Positions 56,293 through 64,000 of a stretch of 64,000 nucleotides of DNA are shown one piece after another. The position numbers and the translations under genes are program-made. The DNA lies in NCBI GenBank assembly GCA_963847665.1, contig CAWKAO010000007.1, positions 1-64,000 of the forward strand, given 5' to 3'. This DNA comes from CAWKAO01 sp963847665 (GTDB lineage: Bacteria; Actinomycetota; Humimicrobiia; Humimicrobiales; Humimicrobiaceae). The notes below the pieces were generated by a model that worked only from the letters and a program-made list of their open reading frames with translations, made no database searches and was not told where the DNA came from. Positions within the stretch are counted from its first letter, which is position 1. Every line of letters starts with the position of its first letter.

Positions 56293-57399
56293 TCATGGTC
56301 CTTCTAAAATAGTACCGTCATTGCTGTTCCAGAAAAAAGAGATATCATTGCCGTCTTTATAATTTCGGTAGGTCCGGTCACTTTTTAATTCAATTATAAC
56401 CTCACCTATCTGTTCTGAAAAAAGAAAAAGCCTGATATCGGGACCTTCAAATATCCTTTTTACTATGTTGCCAGTAAAATGATTGGCCGGAGGTTTTGTA
56501 TCCGATTTACAGGACCCAACATTTGTTAAGATCTTGATCTTTTCCGGCCTTATAAAAAAGACCCGGTCACTGCTATTTGTTATTTTGGGAATGTTATTTT
56601 TATCAAGTAGTATCTTTCCACCCTTTTCAGTGGTAATAATATATTTATCACCATTAAATTCCGTTTTTTTGATCTTAATGAAGTTTCCAGCTCCAATAAA
56701 ATCAGCCACAAAAGAATTTCCGGGCTGGTCATAAAGATGGTCAGGCTTTCCCATCTGTATTATCTGTCCAAAATTCATCACAGCAACAGTATCAGACATT
56801 GTAAGAGCTTCACTCTGATCGTGGGTCACATATAAAAAAGTAGTACCTGTCCTTCTCTGTATGTCTTTCAGTTCAGATCTCATCGATATTCTGAGCTTTT
56901 TATCAAGTGATGCAAGCGGTTCATCCAGGAGTAATATTTTTGGTTCTATAATAAGTGATCTTGCAAGCGCAACCCTCTGTTGCTGTCCACCCGATAATTG
57001 CGTTATTCTTCTATTTTCATAACCAGTTAGGTTTATGACCGATAAAAAAGTATTTAATTTTTCATTTATCAGGTCTTTTTGAAGCCCTCTCTTTCTGAGT
57101 CCGTAAGTTATATTATCTGAGACATTCATATGTGGGAAAAGCGCCAGATTCTGAAAAACCATACTGGTATCTCGCTTATTGGGAGAGACATTTTTCATAT
57201 CTTTACCGTCGATCAATACTTTTCCCTTATCAGTATCAATAAAACCGCCTATTATTCTTAATATAGTCGTTTTTCCACAACCAGAGGGACCCAGCAAGGA
57301 AAAAAACTCACCATCTTTAATGTTGAATGTGACGTCATTGACGGCTGTCACATTTCCATATGCCTTTGTAATGTTTTTGACTTCTACTATATTTTTCAT
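56293..57399 (-). CDS. potA: Spermidine/putrescine-type ABC transporter ATP-binding protein
   Basis: ATPase of a polyamine-type importer. About 368 residues from ATG 57399 (an upstream ATG at 57438 adds 13 unconserved residues). Walker A GPSGCGKTTILR near residue 40, signature LSGGQQQRVALARSL, Walker B ILLLDEPLAS, H-loop VTHDQSEA. C-terminal TOBE region about 260-365. The permease and binding genes lie at 59119-61971 on the same strand, with gdhA in opposite orientation in between, so potA is split from its operon. Confidence 0.9.
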   Translation of the reverse strand: MKNIVEVKNITKAYGNVTAVNDVTFNIKDGEFFSLLGPSGCGKTTILRIIGGFIDTDKGKVLIDGKDMKNVSPNKRDTSMVFQNLALFPHMNVSDNITYGLRKRGLQKDLINEKLNTFLSVINLTGYENRRITQLSGGQQQRVALARSLIIEPKILLLDEPLASLDKKLRISMRSELKDIQRRTGTTFLYVTHDQSEALTMSDTVAVMNFGQIIQMGKPDHLYDQPGNSFVADFIGAGNFIKIKKTEFNGDKYIITTEKGGKILLDKNNIPKITNSSDRVFFIRPEKIKILTNVGSCKSDTKPPANHFTGNIVKRIFEGPDIRLFLFSEQIGEVIIELKSDRTYRNYKDGNDISFFWNSNDGTILEGP

Positions 57400-57570
57400 T
57401 GCTGATATTATATATTTTTTTAAAAATGTTGTAAGCAAAAGAAAATTTTAAGAGATTAGAAAAATAAATCTTGATTCATTTTGCTTTTTAATTAAAATCT
57501 AATTAAAATCTATAAAAACGATTTATCAAGATTTCATATCAGTAATAAGGTTCTAGGCTAAAAATATATC

Positions 57571-57588
57571 CTGCACAAAGACGTGCAG
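57571..57588 (+). promoter_or_regulatory. Hairpin in the gdhA leader
   Basis: CTGCAC at 57571-57576 pairs with GTGCAG at 57583-57588 in a six-base-pair stem, followed by an A-rich stretch and GGGCAAAGAAGCTC (57598-57611). It lies 110 bases ahead of gdhA and might be a control structure; I could not place it in a known riboswitch family. Confidence 0.3.
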
Positions 57589-57698
57589 AAAAACAAAGGG
57601 CAAAGAAGCTCTATTTTTTGGTGCATTTTATATTGCGCAGAAAATAGTGCTTTTTTATTTACTTATTTAAAAAATGAAACAAACAAAAAGGAGAGCAA

Positions 57699-59033
57699 AT
57701 GACTTATTGTGAAAAGATCGCAGAAAGTGTGAAACAAAAAAACCCGAACGAGCCTGAGTTTAACCAGGCAGCATCAGAAGTCCTTCGTTCAATAGAACCA
57801 GTAATGGAGGACCACCCGGAATATGAAAAAGCAGGACTTCTTGAAAGGTTTGTAGAACCTGAAAGACAGATTCTCTTTCGCGTCCCCTGGGTCGATGATA
57901 GTGGAAAGGTGCATGTTAATAGGGGATACCGTATACAGTTTAACAGTGCCATAGGCCCATATAAAGGTGGGCTTCGTTTTCACCCTTCAGTCTATATCGG
58001 GATCTTAAAATTTCTTGGATTTGAGCAGATATTAAAAAATTCTCTTACCGGGTTACCCATTGGTGGGGGAAAAGGCGGAAGTGATTTTGACCCGAAGGGA
58101 AAATCAGATTATGAGGTAATGCGATTCTGCCAGAGTTTTATGACAGAGCTTTTCAGGCACGTCAGTGGAGACCTGGATGTGCCGGCTGGAGATATAGGCG
58201 TAGGTTCAAGGGAGATAGGTTTTCTTTACGGACAATATAAGAGGATTAAAAATATATCTGAGGGCGTACTTACGGGCAAGGGATTGACTTATGGTGGTAG
58301 CCTTGTCCGGACAGAAGCAACGGGATATGGACTTGTCTATTTTCTGGAAGAGATGCTTAAATCAAAAAAAATAGAGATCAAAGGGAAAAAAGTAGTGATA
58401 TCAGGCTCCGGCAATGTTTCTATATATGCTGCTGAAAAAATCCAGCAGCTGGGTGGAGTCGTTGTAGCGATGAGCGATTCAAACGGGTACATATATGACC
58501 CTAAGGGGATAGATTTTAAACTTGTCAAGGATGGCAAAGAAATTAAACGAAAAAGAATAAGGGAATGCTTCCTCCCGGGGCAGGGGACAGAGTACGAGGA
58601 GGTCTGTGGAGATATCTGGAATGTAAAGTGCGATATTGCATTACCCTGTGCCACAGAGAATGAACTGGATGGAAATGCAGCCAAAACACTTGTAAGCAAT
58701 GGATGTATAGCTGTAGCAGAAGGGGCAAATATGCCGTGTACTCCTGAAGCAATAGAAATATTTTTAAAAAATAAGACCCTATATGGACCCGCTAAGGCTG
58801 CGAATGCCGGTGGTGTTGCGACTTCTGTTCTTGAAATGCAACAGAATACTATGCGCATAGCCTGGACATTTGCTGCAGTAGATGAAAAACTGAAAGAAAT
58901 AATGAAAAACATCTATAAGATATCTGACGAAGCTGCAAGAAAATATGGTTTTGAGGGAAACCTGGAGGTAGGTGCAAATATAGCCGGATTTAAAAAGGTC
59001 GCTAATGCAATGATGGAGCAGGGTATAGTATAG
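57699..59033 (+). CDS. gdhA: Glutamate dehydrogenase
   Basis: Hexameric enzyme (family I) for reversible amination of 2-oxoglutarate, mostly NADP-linked in the biosynthetic direction. 444 residues. The glutamate site GGGKGGSDFDPKGKSDYE near residue 125 and PAGDIGVG near 165 are present; the nucleotide fold VISGSGNVSIYAAEK is near 232. ATG 57699 with AAGGAG upstream. Ends before a shared terminator at 59062-59107. Confidence 0.97.
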   Translation: MTYCEKIAESVKQKNPNEPEFNQAASEVLRSIEPVMEDHPEYEKAGLLERFVEPERQILFRVPWVDDSGKVHVNRGYRIQFNSAIGPYKGGLRFHPSVYIGILKFLGFEQILKNSLTGLPIGGGKGGSDFDPKGKSDYEVMRFCQSFMTELFRHVSGDLDVPAGDIGVGSREIGFLYGQYKRIKNISEGVLTGKGLTYGGSLVRTEATGYGLVYFLEEMLKSKKIEIKGKKVVISGSGNVSIYAAEKIQQLGGVVVAMSDSNGYIYDPKGIDFKLVKDGKEIKRKRIRECFLPGQGTEYEEVCGDIWNVKCDIALPCATENELDGNAAKTLVSNGCIAVAEGANMPCTPEAIEIFLKNKTLYGPAKAANAGGVATSVLEMQQNTMRIAWTFAAVDEKLKEIMKNIYKISDEAARKYGFEGNLEVGANIAGFKKVANAMMEQGIV

Positions 59034-59061
59034 ATCATAAAATACATAATTCGATCAAATA

Positions 59062-59107
59062 ATAAAGGGTGACAATCCATTTTTGTTTTTAGTATGTCAC
59101 CCTTTAT
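59062..59107. terminator. Bidirectional terminator between gdhA and potD
   Basis: ATAAAGGGTGAC at 59062-59073 and GTCACCCTTTAT at 59096-59107 form a perfect 12-base-pair stem with a T-rich loop. It separates the convergent gdhA (plus) and potD (minus). Confidence 0.8.
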
Positions 59108-59118
59108 GTTTTCCTGGG

Positions 59119-60214
59119 TCATTCAGTCGAGATCTCTTCCCAGAAAGTAGTGTAAGCCTCTATCACATCCTCAGAAAAATTTGGTTGCCATATTAATTTT
59201 TCAAGGTCTGTATCGGAAAAATAATAGAGCTTCTTTTGTGCTGCATCAAGCCCGTCAAGTGCACCTTTTACAGTCGTAGTATATCCTGACTCTGCAGTAA
59301 GCATACCTGCGATCTCAGGCCTTAACATAAAATTAATAAAGATCTGAGCACCCTGTAAATTTTCTGCGGAAGAAGGTATCATGAATGTGTCGGTCCATCC
59401 CAGGCCACCTGTTTTAGGGAGTAAATATATAAATTTAGTGTCAAACTGCATCAACTTTCTCCCTCCTCCATCCCAGATATGGCTTACATATATTTCTTCG
59501 TTTTTTAGCAGGTCAAGTAGTTCCGCTCCTGTATCATAGAATTTTAAAACATTATCTTTTAATTCCAGGACCTTGGGTCTTGCCTGTTCAAGTGTCGTCT
59601 GCGTGTCTGTTAAAAGTTTTTCCCTTGGTATGCCAAGTACATCCAGTGTGATCATGAGTGATTCAGCTGCATTTTTTGATGATACCCTGCCGGACTAACT
59701 CAGGATCCCATAAAAGATCCCAGCCCACATTATCGGTGCTACCTGAATATTTTGTTGTATTGATGACGATACCGCTTGTACCAAACACATAAGGTATGAC
59801 ATAGACGTCACCTGATCCCATGCTTGACCCGTCCCATTTTGCCCAGGGCTGTTCCTTGAGGGCAGATGACACTTTATCGTAGTTTGGGATATTTTTCAGG
59901 TCCAGTGGTTGGGCCAATCCCTCTTCATAGAACCTGTTTACCTGGTTTTGTGTTGGCATGACAATATCAGCTTTTCCTCCACCTTTAAGTAAAGTCAGCA
60001 TCATGGCGTTATCAGTAGCAAAGGTGACATTTAACTTGATGCCTGTTTCCTCTTCAAACATGCTGATAGCAGCATCAGGCAGATAACCTTCCCAGACGTA
60101 TACGCTCAGTTCCTTTGGGATCTCATCTTTACATCCTACAGTAGCCGATGATATAAGAAATACCATCAATATTAATGCAAGAAGCGTTACCATAGTCTTT
60201 GCTGTTTTCTGCAT
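59119..60214 (-). CDS. potD: Spermidine/putrescine-type ABC transporter substrate-binding protein, one frameshift
   Basis: Lipoprotein that binds the ligand outside the membrane. The start (ATG 60214) gives a signal peptide (about residues 8-28) ending in the lipobox-like SSATVGC. The first frame goes to 59663, ending at DPELVRQG; the next frame from about 59679 continues SSKNAAESLMITLDVLG to 59119. One surplus base near 59680-59690 joins them, for a total of about 365 residues, normal for PotD. Last of potB-potC-potD, downstream of potC by about 100 bases. Confidence 0.85.
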
Positions 60215-60313
60215 TGAAACTCCTTTTATCTTTTTTATAGACTTTAGTTATTTTATATTCTTTTTAGTTAGATGTTAACTATTTAATAATGATATGGTCT
60301 GGTGATATCTCTA

Positions 60314-61114
60314 TCATCTAAGCCTTGACCTTATATTGCTAAAGATCCTGCTACTGGCAAAAAGCGCCGCGATTATTATTAATGTAAATAAAGTAATCAG
60401 GACTGATATTACATTGACTTTTGGTGATATGCCGAACCGAAGCTGTGAAAATATATATATCGGAAGGGTCACTTCGGTACCGATCAAAAAATACGTTACA
60501 ATAAATTCATTCCAGCTAATCATGAAAGAGAAAAGCCAGCCTGCAAGGATCGCAGGAAGCATTATAGGTAAGATTATATCTTTTAAGCTTCCTATCCAGG
60601 TCGAACCAAGGTCTATTGCTGCTTCCTGTACTTCCATGGAAAGACCTTCTATCCTGCCTATCATTATTAAAAAGACATAGCTCATGCTTATGGAAACATG
60701 GGAAAGTATGACTATTGGTATTCCAAGCGGTATATTGATCGTCCTGAAAAAAACCAGTGCAGAGATCCCTATCGTGAGGCTTGGCATAAGGACAGGGAGC
60801 ATCAGCAGAGTGATAAAACCGGTCCTGAACCTGGACATACCTTTTATGATACCCAGCGCAAGTCCGGTGCCCAAAACAGTAGAGACCGTTGCAGAAACTA
60901 CTGCTATAATCAGGCTGTTTTTTATGGCCTCAATAGCGATTTTATCCTTAAAAAGCTGGGCAAACCATTTCCAGGTCGCTCCCTGCAGCGGGAGGTTATA
61001 ACCTTCACCGTTGTTCCAGGCGAAGATGAAGATCAATATTATAGGCGCAAAAATATAAATGAAAAACAAAACAGTATAAATTGTCAAAAGGACCGGTCTT
61101 TTTTTGCCCATCAT
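60314..61114 (-). CDS. potC: Spermidine/putrescine-type ABC transporter permease PotC
   Basis: 266 residues, six spans, with the EAA loop EVQEAAIDLGSTWIGSLKDIILP in the second half, the coupling site for PotA. Start ATG 61114, overlapping the end of potB by four bases. Together with PotB it forms the channel. Confidence 0.92.
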   Translation of the reverse strand: MMGKKRPVLLTIYTVLFFIYIFAPIILIFIFAWNNGEGYNLPLQGATWKWFAQLFKDKIAIEAIKNSLIIAVVSATVSTVLGTGLALGIIKGMSRFRTGFITLLMLPVLMPSLTIGISALVFFRTINIPLGIPIVILSHVSISMSYVFLIMIGRIEGLSMEVQEAAIDLGSTWIGSLKDIILPIMLPAILAGWLFSFMISWNEFIVTYFLIGTEVTLPIYIFSQLRFGISPKVNVISVLITLFTLIIIAALFASSRIFSNIRSRLR

Positions 61115-61971
61115 ACTCCTCTGTTTTTATAAATCGATTCCAGGCCGAAGATCCTTGAATAGAAAAGGATAAGAATGATCGAAAGCACCGCAAGCGTCAA
61201 TGTAAAAGAGGACCCGAAGTTCCAGTTTCCTATATGGAAGAACTGGTTTTCGACCATATTGCCGATCATGACAGAATCTGTCCCTCCGAGGATCGCCGGT
61301 ATTGCAAATGAACCAAGAGCGGGAATAAATACAAGAAGGGTACCCGCAAAAATGCCTGTCAGGCTCAGTTTAAAAGTGATATCGAAAAAAGCCCTTATCC
61401 TTGATGCTCCAAGATCCCTGGAAGCCTCAATAAGGCTGTTGTCGATCTTCAGGATGGTAGCATAAAGCGGAAGGACCATCATCGGAGTGTATGTATAAAT
61501 AAGCCCAAGTATCACAGCAGTCTGCGAGTAGAGGATCTTGAAAGGTTCATCGATGATCCCAATCCACAATAAAAACTGGTTTATCACCCCGTTTTCAGAA
61601 AGAAGAAGTTTCCAGGCAAAGATCCTTATTAGATAATTTATCCAGAATGGTATCATCAATAGTACCACAAGCATCCTGTCAAACCTGGTCTTTTTTGCCA
61701 GAAAATATGCCACGGGGTATGAAAATAAAATAGAGAAGAATGTTGTAATACTGCTTATTTTTAATGACCGAAGAAGTATTATCAGGTAATACTTTCTTCT
61801 GAAGATGACAAGAAAATTTTCAAAAGTGAAATTTACTTTGTGCCCAAGGAACAGATAATCTGTTGTAAAAGAGTAAATAAAAATAATTGAAAGTGGAAGA
61901 ATAAAAAAAATAAAAAACCATAATAATGCCGGATAAATAAGATTTCTGTTTTTTTGTGAAAGGGTGCTCAT
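61111..61971 (-). CDS. potB: Spermidine/putrescine-type ABC transporter permease PotB
   Basis: 286 residues, six spans, EAA loop SLIEASRDLGASRIRAFFDI near residue 180. Start ATG 61971 on the minus strand. First gene of the potBCD unit; the 130-base gap to tktC (opposite strand) must hold both promoters. Confidence 0.92.
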   Translation of the reverse strand: MSTLSQKNRNLIYPALLWFFIFFILPLSIIFIYSFTTDYLFLGHKVNFTFENFLVIFRRKYYLIILLRSLKISSITTFFSILFSYPVAYFLAKKTRFDRMLVVLLMIPFWINYLIRIFAWKLLLSENGVINQFLLWIGIIDEPFKILYSQTAVILGLIYTYTPMMVLPLYATILKIDNSLIEASRDLGASRIRAFFDITFKLSLTGIFAGTLLVFIPALGSFAIPAILGGTDSVMIGNMVENQFFHIGNWNFGSSFTLTLAVLSIILILFYSRIFGLESIYKNRGV

Positions 61972-62100
61972 TTTTTTTATTACATTTCTAATAAAATATT
62001 ACTGGATAAGTTATTCGGTGCTATAAATTTTAAACAATATTTTGTAGAATATCATTTAAAAAGTCAATCAATGTCATTTCAGCCAATATTTTTATATTAA

Positions 62101-63094
62101 ATGGTAAATTTAGATGAAAGGCCGGTCATGTTAGCAGAAGATTTTAAAAAAGTAATGTATGAGGGTGAAGAAAAAGTAGCAACGAGAAATGCTTATGGAG
62201 AAAAACTGGCAGAACTTGGGGAGAAAAACAAGAATATAGTGGTTCTTGACTGTGATCTTTCCAAATCTACCATGACAGCTATTTTTGCAAAAAAATTTCC
62301 TGAAAGGTTTTTTGACCTTGGTATTGCTGAGTCAAATATGATGAGTGTCGCTGCAGGATTATCTACAATGGGTAAGATCCCCTTTGCTTCGACTTTCGGT
62401 GTCTTTGCGACTAAAAGAGCATGTGACCAGGTAAGTGTCTCTATCGCTTATCCCGGATTGAACGTAAAAATATGTGCGACCCACTGCGGCATATCTGTGG
62501 GAGAAGATGGCGCGACTCATCAGGCGATAGAAGATGTTGCGATAATGCGTGCTATCCCAGGAATAGTCGTGATAGCCCCTTCAGATGGTACAGAAACAAA
62601 AAAAGTCATAGAAGCTGTAGCTGAATATAATGGTCCCTGCTATGTCAGGCTGACAAGAAGCGCAAGTCCGCTCATATTTAATGAAAAATATGATTTTGTA
62701 ATCGGTAAAGGTATAAGATTATTTGAAGGAACGGATGCCACTCTCATAAGTTCGGGATATACCATGCATATCTGCATCCAGGCAGCTAAAAAACTTAAGG
62801 AACAGAACATTTCAGTAGACCTTATTAATATGTCATCAATAAAGCCTATTGATGTCCGAACTTATAATCGAGAGTGCTTCGAAGACCGGTATGGTCTTTA
62901 CAGTCGAGGACCATAATATCATAGGAGGCCTCGGAAGTGCAGTATGTGAGGTACTTTCAGAAAAGCTGCCCACAAGGGTAATAAGGATCGGTGTAAATGA
63001 CAGGTTTGGAGCTTCAGGGAGCCCCGAGGATCTTTACAGGGAATATGGCCTGGACGAGGAAAGCATTATTAAAAAAATAAAGGAAAGTGTTTAG
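62101..63094 (+). CDS. Transketolase, C-terminal subunit, one frameshift
   Basis: Pyrimidine-binding and C-terminal domains of a split transketolase. The first frame (62101 to about 62850) has GIAESNMMSVAAGLST and HCGISVGEDGATHQAIED, which include the catalytic glutamate and histidine. After NMSSIKPID the frame must lose one base near 62853 to continue SELIIESASKTGMVFTVED and GGLGSAVCEVL to 63094. The protein is about 330 residues. The real start may be downstream of ATG 62101 since no ribosome binding site is seen; the ATG at 62155 (MYEGEEK) is an alternative. Partner of the gene at 55437. Confidence 0.88.
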
Positions 63095-63099
63095 GAAGA

Positions 63100-64000
63100 A
63101 TGCAAATAGAAAAATACAGGGAAAATGCAGAGAATTTTTTATCCGAACTTGATAAGGAATATTACCTGCACTTTTCCGGACAAAAGGATGAACTGAATAC
63201 TGCAGAAATATATGAGCACCATATGGACCTTTTTTCAATTGAAAATTTTAAGGCACTAAAGGATCTTAAAGAAAAGAGTAATGGAGAAGAAAGAAAAAAA
63301 TATAGCCATCTCTTTAGATTCTGTGCAGAGGGGCATATAGAAAACAAAGTCAAAGAACTGGCAGATGAGATCGGTGAAGATGAAGCAAAATCGATCATTA
63401 CAATAGAAGGTAAAGATGTACCTTTCAGGTATTCTGAAGTACTTCTATCCAATGAGCCTGACAAGTCAAAAAGAGACATTATTGATGATACACGAAATAT
63501 GACAGTAGAGAGATCATTTAATCCCAAACTTCTGGAATACTGGGACAGGCTTCATAAGGAAACTGAAGTACTGGGTTTTTCAAGTTATGTTGAATTTATC
63601 TCATTTCTAAAAGAGCAGGATCTTAATGACCTTATGTCACAGATGGAGCGGCTTCTTGCAGAAACAGGAGAACTGCACGAGGAACATTTTGGATCTCTGC
63701 TTCAGGATGAGACAGGGATCAGGTTGGATGACAGTAGAAGAAGTGATTTTGCATTTTTAAGAAGGGCCCAGAAGTATGACAGTTTTTTTAAAAAAGAGAT
63801 CCTGGTAGATGTGTTCAGGGATACCCTCATGGCAATGGGTATTGACCTTAACAGGCAGCCAAACATAATACTTGATGTCGGGGAAAGAAAAAACAAATCC
63901 CCGAGAGCTTTTTGTGCCACGGTCAGGGTTCCGGATGAGATATATCTTGTTGTCATGCCAAAGGGGGGCCAGGATGATTATGAAGCAATGTTTCACGAAG
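63100..64000 (+). CDS. M3-family-like metallopeptidase, N-terminal part (cut by the window end)
   Basis: Open frame from ATG 63100 (AGGAAG just upstream, six bases after tktC) to the window end, 300 residues, no stop. Helical and acidic throughout, with LEYWDRLHKETEVLGFSSY near residue 146 and KSPRAFCATVRVPDEIYLVV near 265. The last residues visible are YEAMFHE, which fits the beginning of an HExxH-type FHExGH zinc site of oligopeptidases; the rest of the site is outside the window. Family call is a likely reading, not proved. Confidence 0.65.
   Translation, partial: MQIEKYRENAENFLSELDKEYYLHFSGQKDELNTAEIYEHHMDLFSIENFKALKDLKEKSNGEERKKYSHLFRFCAEGHIENKVKELADEIGEDEAKSIITIEGKDVPFRYSEVLLSNEPDKSKRDIIDDTRNMTVERSFNPKLLEYWDRLHKETEVLGFSSYVEFISFLKEQDLNDLMSQMERLLAETGELHEEHFGSLLQDETGIRLDDSRRSDFAFLRRAQKYDSFFKKEILVDVFRDTLMAMGIDLNRQPNIILDVGERKNKSPRAFCATVRVPDEIYLVVMPKGGQDDYEAMFHE

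Noticed and set aside
1..64000. Alternative genetic code with TGA as tryptophan
   Set aside because: Intact genes such as clpX, valS, mreB and lepA use TGG for Trp and none has an in-frame TGA, while TGA is a frequent terminal stop.

Overview
The window is a stretch of bacterial chromosome of fairly low GC, with dense operons, ordinary stop codon use (TGA is a normal stop) and frequent TTG/GTG starts. Gene order (murI-rph-rdgB; tig-clpP-clpX-valS-folC; maf-mreBCD-mrdA-rodA-radical SAM pair-rng-rplU-rpmA; obgE-proB-proA-nadD-yqeK-LytR_C-rsfS-leuS-comEA-comEC-holA-rpsT-murJ-lepA) is shared by Bacillota and Actinomycetota. L27 lacks the cleavable N-terminal extension and no Prp gene sits between rplU and rpmA, which argues against Bacillota. 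An uncultured, low-GC, anaerobic lineage near Actinomycetota (or another deep phylum such as Atribacterota) is my inference; nothing here proves it.

Layout. 1-366 is the 3' end of a gene with a different base composition, probably phage-like. 367-6628 is a decayed integrated element, more AT-rich than the rest: a broken GHKL/Hsp90-like ATPase fragment, a broken small hypothetical gene, a broken primase/helicase gene on the minus strand, an intact XRE regulator with a palindromic operator-like site, and a broken large serine recombinase. It ends at a 25-bp fragment of the 3' end of a tRNA-Gln gene, the likely attachment site. 6850-9022 is murI-rph-rdgB. 9128-11433 holds seven tRNA genes (Pro, Gly, Arg, His, Arg, Lys, Leu) around an iron alcohol dehydrogenase, with unusual palindromic spacer elements and a duplicated tRNA-Arg 3' end.

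11486-30800 is protein quality control (tig, clpP, clpX), valS, folC, small membrane genes, maf, the rod-shape operon, two B12/radical-SAM-type genes, RNase G and ribosomal proteins L21/L27. A minus-strand island (DUF1634, TauE/SafE transporter, a beheaded CAP-domain gene) follows. Then come obgE, proline synthesis, NAD synthesis, ribosome silencing, leuS, competence genes, holA, rpsT, murJ and lepA.

50762-54112 is an apparent operon for one-carbon metabolism (fhs, folD) followed by two bacterial-microcompartment vertex genes of the EutN/CcmL family with no shell hexamer gene in view. 55437-63094 carries the two halves of a split transketolase, separated by a spermidine/putrescine-type ABC transporter (itself split) and a glutamate dehydrogenase. 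The window ends inside an M3-type peptidase gene.

The most unusual signals are the trigger factor gene, which I can only read through by about 14 single-base insertions all in the same direction while its neighbours are clean; the palindromic elements and duplicated tRNA end in the tRNA cluster; an apparent ATT start for rplU just behind a consensus promoter; and the orphan pair of microcompartment vertex proteins. Several other genes (rdgB, adh, obgE, potD, tktC) each need one frame correction, so sequence error has to be considered throughout.
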